A stretch of 36,935 nucleotides of DNA, taken from contig JAFGLQ010000020.1 of assembly GCA_016928015.1 (NCBI GenBank), forward strand, positions 1 to 36,935, written 5' to 3'. Origin of the DNA: Dehalococcoidaceae bacterium. Its GTDB lineage: Bacteria; Chloroflexota; Dehalococcoidia; Dehalococcoidales; CSSed11-197. This document shows positions 17,917 through 27,096 of the stretch, in pieces. Made by a program: the position numbers and the translations under genes. The notes under the pieces were generated by a model that worked only from the letters and a program-made list of their open reading frames with translations, had not been told where the DNA came from and made no database searches. Within the stretch, counting starts at the first letter, position 1, and each line of letters opens with the position of its first letter.

Positions 17917-18399
17917 TTATTCTCCGTCCTGCCGAATAAACGTACCGCTTTTGCCGCCGGATTTTTTTTGCAGGCAAATGTCGGTTATCGACATGGCCCT
18001 GTCGACCGCCTTGCACATATCGTATATGGTAAGGGCACACACGGCTACTGCGGTAAGGGCTTCCATCTCCACCCCTGTCTTGCCGCTGCATTTTACCCTG
18101 GCTTCTATATTAACCGTATCCGGCCCGGAGAAAGAAAACTCGATATTGACCTGGTCGAGCATTAAAGTATGACACAGGGGAATCAAGCCGGGTGTGTGTT
18201 TGGCAGCCATGATACCGGCAACCCGTGCTACGCTGAGCACATCCCCTTTTTTAAGTTCCTGGTTTCTTATCAGTTCAAGGGTAGCCGGTTTCATTACAAC
18301 CCTACCGCTGGCAACAGCTTCACGCGGGGTATCGGCTTTGGGGGAGACATCAACCATATGAGCTTCGCCCTTGTAATTCAGGTGGGTCAATTCATCCAT
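17917..18399 (-). CDS. moaC: Cyclic pyranopterin monophosphate synthase
   Basis: [71 protein letters not shown]. Confidence 0.95.
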   Translation of the reverse strand: MDELTHLNYKGEAHMVDVSPKADTPREAVASGRVVMKPATLELIRNQELKKGDVLSVARVAGIMAAKHTPGLIPLCHTLMLDQVNIEFSFSGPDTVNIEARVKCSGKTGVEMEALTAVAVCALTIYDMCKAVDRAMSITDICLQKKSGGKSGTFIRQDGE

Positions 18400-18402
18400 A
18401 TA

Positions 18403-19401
18403 TCAACCGCCAATCTGCCACATCTGCCGGGCTGCCGGTAAAACATGTTCACCTAAACGATGCTTTTCGTGTTTGATATCGGCCGCCTGTGACATTAGTT
18501 TTCTTAACTCTTCGTCGCTCATGCCTCTACGCATAGGCGTTTTTATATCTATTTCTTCATCGTCCAGCAGGCAGGGCCGCAACCGGCCATCGGCTGTCAG
18601 GCGCATACGGTTGCATTTGGAGCAAAAACAATCCGTTACCGCCCCTATAAATCCAATAGTGCCTGTGGCGTTTTCCAACTGGTAGTATTTGGCCGGACCG
18701 TAACCCTTTGACGGCATAACCGGGGTAAGCTCACCCATGTTACCGGCGATTATGTCCTTTATCTCGGCATCGGAAACGGTCTGGTTGTGAGCAAAAGTCG
18801 ACCCCTGGCTGCCATCGCAAGCAAAAGGCATATACTCAATGAAACGAACATGCCAGCCGTCGGTTACAGTTTTGGCGGCGAAATCCAGTATCTCTGAATC
18901 ATTAATGCCTTTGAGCAGGACTGTATTGATTTTAACCGGGTTGAGGCCGGCTTTACGGGCAGCCTCGATGCCTTCTAAAACAGTCGACAGCTTGCCGCGC
19001 CCGGTCATGTAATGAAATTTTTCTGCATTAAGGCTGTCCAGGCTTATATTAACCCTGTCCAGTCCGGCAGCCGCCAAATTTTCGGCATGCCTGGCAAGTA
19101 CGGTGGCATTGGTGGTCATGGAAATATCATCAATTCCGTCGATATTTTTCAGCATACCGACCAGCACCTCGAGGTGCGGCCGCATCAAAGGCTCTCCACC
19201 TGTTAGCCTTAAACTGGTAATGCCCATTTGTGCTCCCGCGCGCACAATACGCTCTATTTCTTCGTAGCGCAGGATATCGTCATGGCTGAGGCGTGGTACC
19301 TGGTGAGCAGTGCAATAGATACACCTGAGGTCGCAATGGTCGGTAACTGAAATGCGCAGATAATTAATGCGCCTCTGAAAATTGTCAACTAAACAGGTCA
19401 T
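18403..19401 (-). CDS. moaA: GTP 3',8-cyclase (radical SAM)
   Basis: LRISVTDHCDLRCIYC radical SAM motif, TSLRLTGGEPLMRPH, VNISLDSL, CFCSKCNRMRLTADGRLRPCL C-terminal cluster, although the terminal GG is in QIGG. Confidence 0.94.
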   Translation of the reverse strand: MTCLVDNFQRRINYLRISVTDHCDLRCIYCTAHQVPRLSHDDILRYEEIERIVRAGAQMGITSLRLTGGEPLMRPHLEVLVGMLKNIDGIDDISMTTNATVLARHAENLAAAGLDRVNISLDSLNAEKFHYMTGRGKLSTVLEGIEAARKAGLNPVKINTVLLKGINDSEILDFAAKTVTDGWHVRFIEYMPFACDGSQGSTFAHNQTVSDAEIKDIIAGNMGELTPVMPSKGYGPAKYYQLENATGTIGFIGAVTDCFCSKCNRMRLTADGRLRPCLLDDEEIDIKTPMRRGMSDEELRKLMSQAADIKHEKHRLGEHVLPAARQMWQIGG

Positions 19402-19442
19402 TATATTCTATTCTATCTCAATCGAACCAAAGCGGCAAGAAA

Positions 19443-20615
19443 CTACAGAAGTGATGGCACGTCTCTGCCAGCTTCTTCGGTCAGGTCGGTTTTTACCCGC
19501 CTGTCTTCAGCCCGCTTTTCCTGCACTTTGGGCAATTTACTGGCCTTAGCATATATCTGACTGACACGCGGGACACAGGCAATCTTGGAAAGAATCACGG
19601 TAATATCGATGGATGCCTTGTTCCTCGGGTAGTCCCCATTGCGTATTACCGCCTGCGGAGCAAAAGCCCTCAGGTGGTCCCCGAGTTCTTTTACGAGATC
19701 CATGTTGAGTTCCCGGTGAGGTGCAGATATAAGGAATAGGCCGTTATAGGCTTCCTCCGGATTGAAGTCGATGCTCATTTCACTCAAAGCCTGGTCCATT
19801 GCTTCTATGCCCCGGTGGACGGAAGAACCCCGTTTTCTGAAATTTGGGCTGTAATCCCATGGCAGAGGAATAAACGGTATTTTTACAACCCCGTAACTTA
19901 ACGCCGACCAGCCTTCGAGTGTCTGGATTATATCACCGGCATCCAGCAGCCTGGCGCCGATATTTCCCCGGCGCTTCTCTTCCCCGGCGGACAGCGGGTT
20001 TAAGAACGGCTCGGCAATTAAACGGTTGATGCCTGAAATGTTGCCCTTAAGCGAATGGTCCTTGCGCACAAACCTTTGATTGTCTACCAGAAATACGGCG
20101 TCGGCTATGGAACTGGTAGCCTTCAAGCACAATGCCGAATTGTATACAGCCCTTTCTTCGGTATTTTCTTCATGTTCAAAGGGCAGTACCAGCAAAGAAT
20201 AAACGGGTTTGTCGAAACGCTTTTTCAGTTCCTGTACCAGTACCGGCGTACCGCCGCTTCCGGTTCCTCCGGCAGTGCCGGCGACCACCATGAATGCATC
20301 GGCTTCGAAAAATCGTGATGTTGAGCGCATGGCATCTATTATCTTATCGGCATCGTCACGAATAATTTCAGCCCCCATTTCGCCTATCTTGGCGACGCCG
20401 TGGCCCCGGGTTTTACCGGCTCCGGCCAGTATCATATGCTGATAATCGTTGCGTATACTTCTGATGGATGCCATATCGGCTGCATCAGTATTTACCGCAA
20501 ATGTATCAAGAATAATTTCAAGCCGGCGAAACTCCATTGCCCTGTCCTGAACACGGGCAAATTCATCGGCTATACGCCCGCCGCACTGGCCTATCCCTAT
20601 GACTACCAGCTTCAT
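19443..20615 (-). CDS. CetZ-like / noncanonical tubulin-FtsZ superfamily GTPase
   Basis: N-term MKLVVIGIGQCGGRIADEF, tubulin signature AGGTGSG (TAGGTGSGGTPVLVQEL), and INRLIAEPFLNPLSAGEEKRRGNIGARLLDAGDIIQTLEGWSALSYG at the T7-loop position, unlike FtsZ NVDFADV. Confidence 0.8.
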   Translation of the reverse strand: MKLVVIGIGQCGGRIADEFARVQDRAMEFRRLEIILDTFAVNTDAADMASIRSIRNDYQHMILAGAGKTRGHGVAKIGEMGAEIIRDDADKIIDAMRSTSRFFEADAFMVVAGTAGGTGSGGTPVLVQELKKRFDKPVYSLLVLPFEHEENTEERAVYNSALCLKATSSIADAVFLVDNQRFVRKDHSLKGNISGINRLIAEPFLNPLSAGEEKRRGNIGARLLDAGDIIQTLEGWSALSYGVVKIPFIPLPWDYSPNFRKRGSSVHRGIEAMDQALSEMSIDFNPEEAYNGLFLISAPHRELNMDLVKELGDHLRAFAPQAVIRNGDYPRNKASIDITVILSKIACVPRVSQIYAKASKLPKVQEKRAEDRRVKTDLTEEAGRDVPSLL

Positions 20616-20732
20616 GGCAAACCTCCTGGATTTTCTTTCTGAAGTCTAGGGCTAATCGCATTCTTTGTCAACCGCTTTAACGCCTTTTCAGGCGTATTTG
20701 TTGGCAAAACGGCTGGACGGCAATTTCTTCAC

Positions 20733-20762
20733 TTGAAACCCGCCTATCAAAAGTGATATACT
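20733..20762 (+). promoter_or_regulatory. Sigma70-like promoter for the nuo operon
   Basis: TTGAAA (20733-20738), 18-nt spacer, TATACT (20757-20762), about 50 nt upstream of nuoA. Confidence 0.55.
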
Positions 20763-20811
20763 AGCCCACTTTTTCCACTCCTGAAGCTAAAACCTCTAAA
20801 CCGGAGGACAA

Positions 20812-21183
20812 ATGCTCTCAGAATTCAGCTTGATAGCCTTGTTTATTTTAATAGTTCTGGGTTTTGCTACCAGCCTGGTGCTTATTCCGGTGGCTCTCAG
20901 AAAACTGGGCATAGTTCCCAGCCAGCCGAGTGCGGTTAAATCCGAACCATACGAATGCGGCCTCGAAACTACCGGACCTACATGGATTCAGTTTAAAATC
21001 CGCTACTATTTTTATGCGCTGCTGTTGATCAGCCTGGATATCACGGTCGTCTTTTTATATCCATGGGCGGTTGAACTGACGAGCCTGGGGCCGGCCGGCC
21101 TGATAACGATTTTTATTTTCCTGGGAATCCTGGCGGTTGGATATCTTTACGCCTGGCGCAAAGGGGCACTGGAATGGAAATAG
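20812..21183 (+). CDS. nuoA: NADH-quinone oxidoreductase subunit A
   Basis: [42 protein letters not shown]. First gene of the nuo operon. Confidence 0.95.
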   Translation: MLSEFSLIALFILIVLGFATSLVLIPVALRKLGIVPSQPSAVKSEPYECGLETTGPTWIQFKIRYYFYALLLISLDITVVFLYPWAVELTSLGPAGLITIFIFLGILAVGYLYAWRKGALEWK

Positions 21184-21761
21184 GCTCGGGGATAAACAGC
21201 ATGGATTTAGACCTGCATGAGGGCCATGTTATCGAGGATCTCAAGAATTCGGCTGCCAGCGCACTGCCTGAGCCTTCCAGGTGGCTGGACGAAGAAATAG
21301 AACGCAATATAATAACGACTACTGTGGACAAGCTCCTGAACTGGGGCAGAAAAACTTCCCTGTGGACCGAGACTTCCTTCACCGCCTGCTGCACGTTCGA
21401 ATTCATCAGTACTTCTTCCTCTCGTTTCGACATCGCCCGTTTCGGTATGGAAGTCCTCAGGAGTTCACCCCGGCATGCCGACCTGATGATAACCGCCGGA
21501 ACATTGACCTGGAAAATGGCTCCCCAGATAAAAAGGGTATACGAGCAGATGGCCGAGCCCAAGTGGGTCATTGCCATGGGAGCCTGCGGCATCAGCGGCG
21601 GGATTTTTGCCGATTCTTATGCGGTAGTCCCCGGTTATAACCGTATTCTGCCGGTCGATGTATATATCCCGGGTTGCCCCCCGCGTCCCGAGGCACTTCT
21701 GGCCGGGATCGAACTCCTAAGAAAAAAGATTGAAAAACGAAGTATCGCAAAGGGTAATTAG
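21174..21761 (+). CDS. nuoB: NADH-quinone oxidoreductase subunit B
   Basis: [74 protein letters not shown] (N2 cluster ligands). The start could also be 21201. Confidence 0.95.
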   Translation: MEIGSGINSMDLDLHEGHVIEDLKNSAASALPEPSRWLDEEIERNIITTTVDKLLNWGRKTSLWTETSFTACCTFEFISTSSSRFDIARFGMEVLRSSPRHADLMITAGTLTWKMAPQIKRVYEQMAEPKWVIAMGACGISGGIFADSYAVVPGYNRILPVDVYIPGCPPRPEALLAGIELLRKKIEKRSIAKGN

Positions 21762-21770
21762 CTTTCAATA

Positions 21771-22220
21771 ATGACTGTCCAACTTGAATACAACCGAATA
21801 GTTGAAGCTCTGCCTCAGAACCTGGCATCCAGCGTAATCGCTATCGAAGACCATGGTCTGATTATCCAGCCGGAGCGCTTAACCGATATCGCCGCATTTC
21901 TCAAGGTTGAACCCGGCATGGAACTGGACTATCTGTGTTCCATTACCGGCGTCGACTGCATTAATTATTTTGAGATCGATTATCTTTTGTACTCAATTAA
22001 ATTAAACCATCGCTGCACGCTTAAGGTCCGGCTGGCTGACAAATCTGAACCCGCAGTCCCTTCTCTTGCCGGGTTGTGGCTGGGTGCCGAACTTCAGGAA
22101 AGGGAGATTTTCGACCTTCTGGGCATCAATTTTTCCGGGCACCCCGACATGAAAAGGATATTCCTCTGGGAAGGTTTCCCCGGACATCCCCTGCGAAAGG
22201 ACTACGGCCATGGCTGTTAA
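21771..22220 (+). CDS. nuoC: NADH-quinone oxidoreductase subunit C
   Basis: VDYLL-like core, PSLAGLWLGAELQEREIFDLLGINFSGHPDMKRIFLWEGFPGHPLRKDY. Confidence 0.93.
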   Translation: MTVQLEYNRIVEALPQNLASSVIAIEDHGLIIQPERLTDIAAFLKVEPGMELDYLCSITGVDCINYFEIDYLLYSIKLNHRCTLKVRLADKSEPAVPSLAGLWLGAELQEREIFDLLGINFSGHPDMKRIFLWEGFPGHPLRKDYGHGC

Positions 22221-23313
22221 AACCGAACCCTTGTTTTTGAACCTGGGTCCGGTTCACCCCAGCACGCACGGCGTTTTCCGGATGCGTGCCCTGGTCGATG
22301 GCGAGGTTATAACCGACATCGAGCCCGTATTCGGCTACCTGCACCGTGGAATCGAGAAACTGGCCGAAAGCAAGAGCTACCGCCAGTTCCTGCCGCTTAC
22401 CGACCGGCTGGACTATGTATCCTCGATGAACAACAACATGGCCTACGTCATGGCGGTTGAAAAGCTCGCCGGCATAGAAGTGCCCCAGCGGGCTGAATAT
22501 ATACGGGTAATTATGGCCGAGCTTCAGCGAATCATCGCCCATCTCCTGGCCATTGGCTCATTTTTCAACGACATGGGCACCTTTTTTACCCCGTTTTTCT
22601 ATATGTTTATCCAAAAAGAAAAAATCACCGATCTTTTCGAAATGGTTTGCGGACAGCGGCTGCTCTACAACTACATGCGCTTCGGAGGAGTCAGTCACGA
22701 TTTGCCTCCTGAATTCATACCGGCGCTTACCCGGTTTCTGGACGAAATGCCGGCTGAAATCAAGAAATATGAACGCCTGCTGGCGGAAAATGAAATCGTT
22801 CTTGCCAGGAGCAAAAATGTCGGTGTCCTCACACGCGAGATGGCCGTCAATGCCTCAGCAGCCGGGCCGGTACTCCGGGCTTCAGGCGTAGACTGGGATA
22901 TCCGCAAGGTTGACCCTTATTCCATTTATGACCGTTTTGATTTCGACGTGCCCACCGGCGCCAATGGTGACTGCTACGACCGCTACCGGGTCAGGGTGGA
23001 AGAACTGACCCAGAGCCTAAATATTATAAGACAAGCCGTGAACGGCCTGCCTAAAGGCAAGGTCCTGAACCCGGTACCTTTAAGATTCCGCCCGCCGGCA
23101 GGTGAGGTTTACAGCCATATCGAAGGCAACAAGGGCGAGCTCGGTTTCCATGTAATTTCGGATGGTTCGGATAAACCTTACCGTATCCATGTCAGGGCTC
23201 CTTCTTTTATAAACCTGACGGCTCTGAAGAATATGCTGATCGGCTGGAAACTGGCTGATGCCATCATAATATTCGGCAGCATCGATATCTGCCTGGGAGA
23301 GGTCGACAGGTAA
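22210..23313 (+). CDS. nuoD: NADH-quinone oxidoreductase subunit D
   Basis: LNLGPVHPSTHGVFRMRALVDGEVI, GYLHRGIEKLAE, PPAGEVYSHIEGNKGELGFHVISDGSDKPYRIHVRAPSF, C-term IIIFGSIDICLGEVDR. Confidence 0.96.
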   Translation: MAVKTEPLFLNLGPVHPSTHGVFRMRALVDGEVITDIEPVFGYLHRGIEKLAESKSYRQFLPLTDRLDYVSSMNNNMAYVMAVEKLAGIEVPQRAEYIRVIMAELQRIIAHLLAIGSFFNDMGTFFTPFFYMFIQKEKITDLFEMVCGQRLLYNYMRFGGVSHDLPPEFIPALTRFLDEMPAEIKKYERLLAENEIVLARSKNVGVLTREMAVNASAAGPVLRASGVDWDIRKVDPYSIYDRFDFDVPTGANGDCYDRYRVRVEELTQSLNIIRQAVNGLPKGKVLNPVPLRFRPPAGEVYSHIEGNKGELGFHVISDGSDKPYRIHVRAPSFINLTALKNMLIGWKLADAIIIFGSIDICLGEVDR

Positions 23314-24416
23314 TGGTGGAGCTGTTATTGCTACCGGCCAGTATACGCTCTGAACTACCCTTCGGTTACTGGTTGCATTTGCTGATTTTCGGACTGGGTA
23401 TAATTACCCTGTTGCTGACCAGCGTTATTATATTTATCTGGCTGGAACGCCGGCTGGTGGGCCGTTTCCAGCTCAGGCATGGCCCTAACCGCGCCGGCCC
23501 ATTCGGCCTTCTACAGTCGGTGGCTGATGTTATTAAAATTCTTACCAAGGAAGACATCATCCCGTCCCGTGCCGACAAACTGGTCTTCTGGATGGCACCC
23601 GTCATCGCCTTCACACCGGTGGTTCTTATGCTGGGTGTAGTCCCGGTTGCCGACGGCGCTTTGCTTGCCGACCTGAATATAGGCATATTGTTTGTAGTTG
23701 CTATTAGTTCCGTCACCTCCCTGGGTGTTTTCATGGCCGGCTGGTCTTCATATAACAAGTATTCCCTTTTAAGCGCCATGCGGACCGTAGCCCAGCTGGT
23801 AAGCTATGAAATGCCGCTTATCCTTTCCATGGTGGGTGTGGTTATCCTGACCGGCTCATTATCTCTCAATGAGATGGTTAAAGCCCAGTCTATTCCGTTT
23901 ATCCTGCTGCAGCCGGCCGGGTTTTTCATTTTCTTTACCGCGTCCCTGGCCGAAATAAACCGGACCCCGTTCGACCTGCTGGAGGCCGATTCCGAACTGG
24001 TAGCCGGATATAATATCGAGTATTCCGGTATGAAGTTCGCCACTTTCTATCTCACCGAGTACTGCGAAGCCATAGTCCTTTCCACGCTGACCGCCACCCT
24101 GTTTCTGGGCGGCTGGCAGGGACCCTGGCTGCCACCGATGATATGGCTTCTTTTAAAAATAGGCCTGGTATTTTGTGTCATCGTCTGGATAAGGGCTACT
24201 CTTCCCAGGTTGAGAATAGACCAGGTGATGAACTTCGCCTGGAAATTCCTGTTGCCGCTGGCCATCCTGAACCTGCTGCTTACCAGCCTGAGCGTAATCT
24301 TCTGGCCGACAGCTCCGGCATGGGCATCCGGCCTTATCAACCTTTCCATGCTGGCGGTGTTTATTCTTGTTTACTCCAAGTTTTTCAAACCGGGAGGCAA
24401 AACAGTTGCCGTTTAA
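23313..24416 (+). CDS. nuoH: NADH-quinone oxidoreductase subunit H
   Basis: ERRLVGRFQLRHGPNRAGPFGLLQSVADVIKILTKEDIIP, AEINRTPFDLLEADSELVAGYNIEYSGMKFATFYLTEY. Confidence 0.96.
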   Translation: MVELLLLPASIRSELPFGYWLHLLIFGLGIITLLLTSVIIFIWLERRLVGRFQLRHGPNRAGPFGLLQSVADVIKILTKEDIIPSRADKLVFWMAPVIAFTPVVLMLGVVPVADGALLADLNIGILFVVAISSVTSLGVFMAGWSSYNKYSLLSAMRTVAQLVSYEMPLILSMVGVVILTGSLSLNEMVKAQSIPFILLQPAGFFIFFTASLAEINRTPFDLLEADSELVAGYNIEYSGMKFATFYLTEYCEAIVLSTLTATLFLGGWQGPWLPPMIWLLLKIGLVFCVIVWIRATLPRLRIDQVMNFAWKFLLPLAILNLLLTSLSVIFWPTAPAWASGLINLSMLAVFILVYSKFFKPGGKTVAV

Positions 24417-26286
24417 GAGATATGGAAACGGTATAGCCAGAGGTATGGCCATCACCCTGAGCCATGTTGTCAAAAAACCGGTTACCACCCAGTATCCGGA
24501 CGAAAGACTGAGCACATCGAAGCGAATCCGCGGTACCGAACTGGGCTGGTCGGCACATGAATGCTCGGCGTGCCTGTTGTGCCAGGACAGCTGCCCTCAT
24601 GGCTGTATAGAAATCAAAACTTCCGGATGCCGGAGCGAAACCATGCCGGCGCCCTGCTCCAGTAAATGCCCGGCCAACGTAGACGCGGCCAGATATATCA
24701 ACCTGCTGTCGCAGGGCAAACCCGGTGAAGCGGTCGCGGTCATCAGGGAGAGAATACCTTTCCCGGTGGTATGCGCCTATGTATGCGCCCACCCGTGTGA
24801 AGCAGCCTGCACCCGCGGGCATCTTGACGAACCTATAGCCATCCGCATGCTGAAGCGTTATGCGGTGGACAATGACAACGGCGTCTGGAAAAGCCGGACT
24901 GCACCCGCACCTCCCAGCGGTAAAAAGGTGGCCGTAATAGGCTCCGGGCCTGCCGGGCTTACTGCCGCCTATTACCTTGCCAAAAAAGGCGGCCATTCGA
25001 TTACCGTTTTTGACGATTTGCCCCAACCGGGCGGCATGGTGCGCGTAGGGATTCCGGATTACCGCCTGCCCAAGCATTTACTCGATAGAGACATTGATGA
25101 AATCAAGGCTCTGGGGGTAGTGTTTAAAATGAACACATCCATCGATTCTGCCCATGAGCTCTTAAAACAAGGCTTCGATGCCGTGTTTGTCAGCATCGGA
25201 GCCCATCAGAGTTCCCGCATGAAAGTACCCGGAGACGATGATCCCAGAGTTCTGGGCGGAGTAGAATTTTTAAGGCCGGTCAATTCAGGTCAAAAGGTAG
25301 AAATCGGCAAGCGGGTAGTGGTTGTCGGCGGCGGTAATACCGCCATGGATGCCGCCCGGACCGCCGTAAGGCTGGGCGCAAAGGAAGTAAGTATCGTATA
25401 CCGCCGCTCCAGGACTGAAATGCCGGCAGCCAACGAAGAAATCGAGGATGCCGAGGCCGAAGGGGTCAAAATGATGCTCCTGGCCAACCCTTCCAGGATA
25501 TTCGATGACAACGGCCAGCTTAAGGTCGAATGCCTCAAGATGCGCCTGGGCGCTCCCGATGAGAGCGGCAGGAGGAAACCCGAGCCTGTTGAAGGCAGCG
25601 AATTCATTGTCGAAGTTGACAATGTCATCGCCGCAATCGGCCAGAAACCGGTTATCCCCAAAGCTTTCGATTTCGAACTCGAGTGGGGAAATATCAAGGT
25701 AGGCTCCGACATGGCAACCTCCGTACCCGGCATCTTTTCAGCCGGTGATTGCGCTACCGGCCCGGCAACCATTATTGAAGGAATTGCCGGCGCCAGAACA
25801 GCGGCTGAATCGATCGATAAATTCCTTGGCGGTACCGGTGATATTTCCGAAAAGCTGGCTGAGGACCAGTCATGCCCGGCAGGAGATAACGCCTCGGTAA
25901 CCTGGGGCACCCGCCCGGCTTTTCCCATGATTGACATTACCCTGCGCCGCACCACCTTCGAAGGCGCCGAAAAGAGCTGGGATAGGGATACGGCAGGTTT
26001 CGAGACCTCCCGGTGTTTGAAATGCGGCCAGTTCGAAGTTGCCCATTACCAGCTGGATGCCGGGCGATGTATTTTTTGCGGTTTATGCGTTGAATCCTGT
26101 AATTTCCACGCCCTGTTTATGGGCAGGGGATATGAGAGAACCGGCTACCTGCTCGAAGAAACTGTCCTGCAAAAAGAAGACCTCGCAGTTGACCGGCTCG
26201 TAACACCCAGCGCGTATTATCATACCGAGCTTGAAGAGGGCCTACCGGCACAAACTCTGCTAGTAGAAGGAAAGCTGAAGGCATAA
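24406..26286 (+). CDS. nuoI: NuoI (complex I 2x[4Fe-4S] subunit) with an inserted GltD/NfnB-like Fe-S, FAD and NAD(P)-binding oxidoreductase module
   Basis: NuoI N-term (GIARGMAITLSHVVKKPVTTQYPDERLSTSKRIRGTELGWSAHECSACLLCQDSCPHGCIEI), then a GltD-type module (FAD GSGPAGLTAAYYLAKKGG; NAD(P) VVGGGNTAMDAARTAVRLGAKEVSIVYRR), then NuoI C-half (CIFCGLCVESCNFHALFMGRGYERTGYLLEETVLQKEDL). The TTG at 24406 or ATG at 24445 is the likely start. Confidence 0.9.
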   Translation: MPFKRYGNGIARGMAITLSHVVKKPVTTQYPDERLSTSKRIRGTELGWSAHECSACLLCQDSCPHGCIEIKTSGCRSETMPAPCSSKCPANVDAARYINLLSQGKPGEAVAVIRERIPFPVVCAYVCAHPCEAACTRGHLDEPIAIRMLKRYAVDNDNGVWKSRTAPAPPSGKKVAVIGSGPAGLTAAYYLAKKGGHSITVFDDLPQPGGMVRVGIPDYRLPKHLLDRDIDEIKALGVVFKMNTSIDSAHELLKQGFDAVFVSIGAHQSSRMKVPGDDDPRVLGGVEFLRPVNSGQKVEIGKRVVVVGGGNTAMDAARTAVRLGAKEVSIVYRRSRTEMPAANEEIEDAEAEGVKMMLLANPSRIFDDNGQLKVECLKMRLGAPDESGRRKPEPVEGSEFIVEVDNVIAAIGQKPVIPKAFDFELEWGNIKVGSDMATSVPGIFSAGDCATGPATIIEGIAGARTAAESIDKFLGGTGDISEKLAEDQSCPAGDNASVTWGTRPAFPMIDITLRRTTFEGAEKSWDRDTAGFETSRCLKCGQFEVAHYQLDAGRCIFCGLCVESCNFHALFMGRGYERTGYLLEETVLQKEDLAVDRLVTPSAYYHTELEEGLPAQTLLVEGKLKA

Positions 26287-26288
26287 AT

Positions 26289-26780
26289 ATGGGACTGCAA
26301 ATCGCATTCTGGATGCTGTCTGCTGCCGCCGTTATTGCTGCAGCTGGCGTAGTATGGCAAAAGAACCTCTTCAGAGCGGCTCTGCTGCTGGTTGTCTGCT
26401 TCCTGGCAACCGCCGGTATTTTCGTAACGCTGAGCGCCGACTTTCTGGCAGCCGCCCAGGTTATAATCAATGTCGGGGCGGTAGCCATTCTTATTATCAT
26501 GTCTATCATGCTTACCCGCGAGGTCACCCGCGGCAGCCCGGCCAACCGTCTGGGTGTTCCCGCTTTTTTCCTGACGGGCATCGTTGCCGCGGCTATTATT
26601 TTTGCCGTCTTTAAAACCAGCTGGCCCCTTTCCGGGGATTTGCCGGCCGAGCCCACTTCCAGTGCTTTGGCTCACCTGCTGCTGGGGGCGGAAGGTTTTG
26701 AACTGGTTATACAAATGGGAGCACTGTTATTACTGGCCACCATAATCGGAGCCATAGTACTTTTAAAGGAGAATAAATAG
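26289..26780 (+). CDS. nuoJ: NADH-quinone oxidoreductase subunit J
   Basis: NLFRAALLLVVCFLATAGIFVTLSADFLAAAQVIINVGAVAILIIMSIML. Confidence 0.95.
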   Translation: MGLQIAFWMLSAAAVIAAAGVVWQKNLFRAALLLVVCFLATAGIFVTLSADFLAAAQVIINVGAVAILIIMSIMLTREVTRGSPANRLGVPAFFLTGIVAAAIIFAVFKTSWPLSGDLPAEPTSSALAHLLLGAEGFELVIQMGALLLLATIIGAIVLLKENK

Positions 26781-26781
26781 C

Positions 26782-27093
26782 ATGGTACCCGGCCTGGAAC
26801 AGTATCTGATATTATCCGCTTTTATCTTCTCCATCGGTTTATTCGGCGCGGTCACCAAAAGAAGCGCCGTGGTAATCCTTATTTGCATTGAAATCATGCT
26901 CGCCGGAGTTAATATTGCCCTGGTGGCCTTTTCCAGGTTTATCACTCCGGTTGAACTTACCGGTCAGTCCTTCAGCGTCTTTGTCATCGTAGTTGCCGCC
27001 GCGGAAGTCGCCGTGGGCCTGGCTATAATTCTGGCTTTGTACCGGCAGAGGCATACGATAGATACCGATAAAATTGATTTGCTCAAGTGGTAA
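26782..27093 (+). CDS. nuoK: NADH-quinone oxidoreductase subunit K
   Basis: YLILSAFIFSIGLFGAVTKRSAVVILICIEIMLAGVNIALVAFS, FVIVVAAAEVAVGLAIILALYR. Confidence 0.96.
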   Translation: MVPGLEQYLILSAFIFSIGLFGAVTKRSAVVILICIEIMLAGVNIALVAFSRFITPVELTGQSFSVFVIVVAAAEVAVGLAIILALYRQRHTIDTDKIDLLKW

Positions 27094-27096
27094 ACT

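Noticed and set aside
20678-20698. Small hairpin ACGCCT-tttc-AGGCGT between cetZ-like gene and nuoA
   Set aside because: Short stem, no T-tract in a useful orientation and no upstream plus-strand gene. Not strong enough to call.
24385-25955. Minus-strand ORFs (230 and 221 aa) opposite the nuoI fusion
   Set aside because: Shadow ORFs of the coding strand. Low-complexity composition and no motif.
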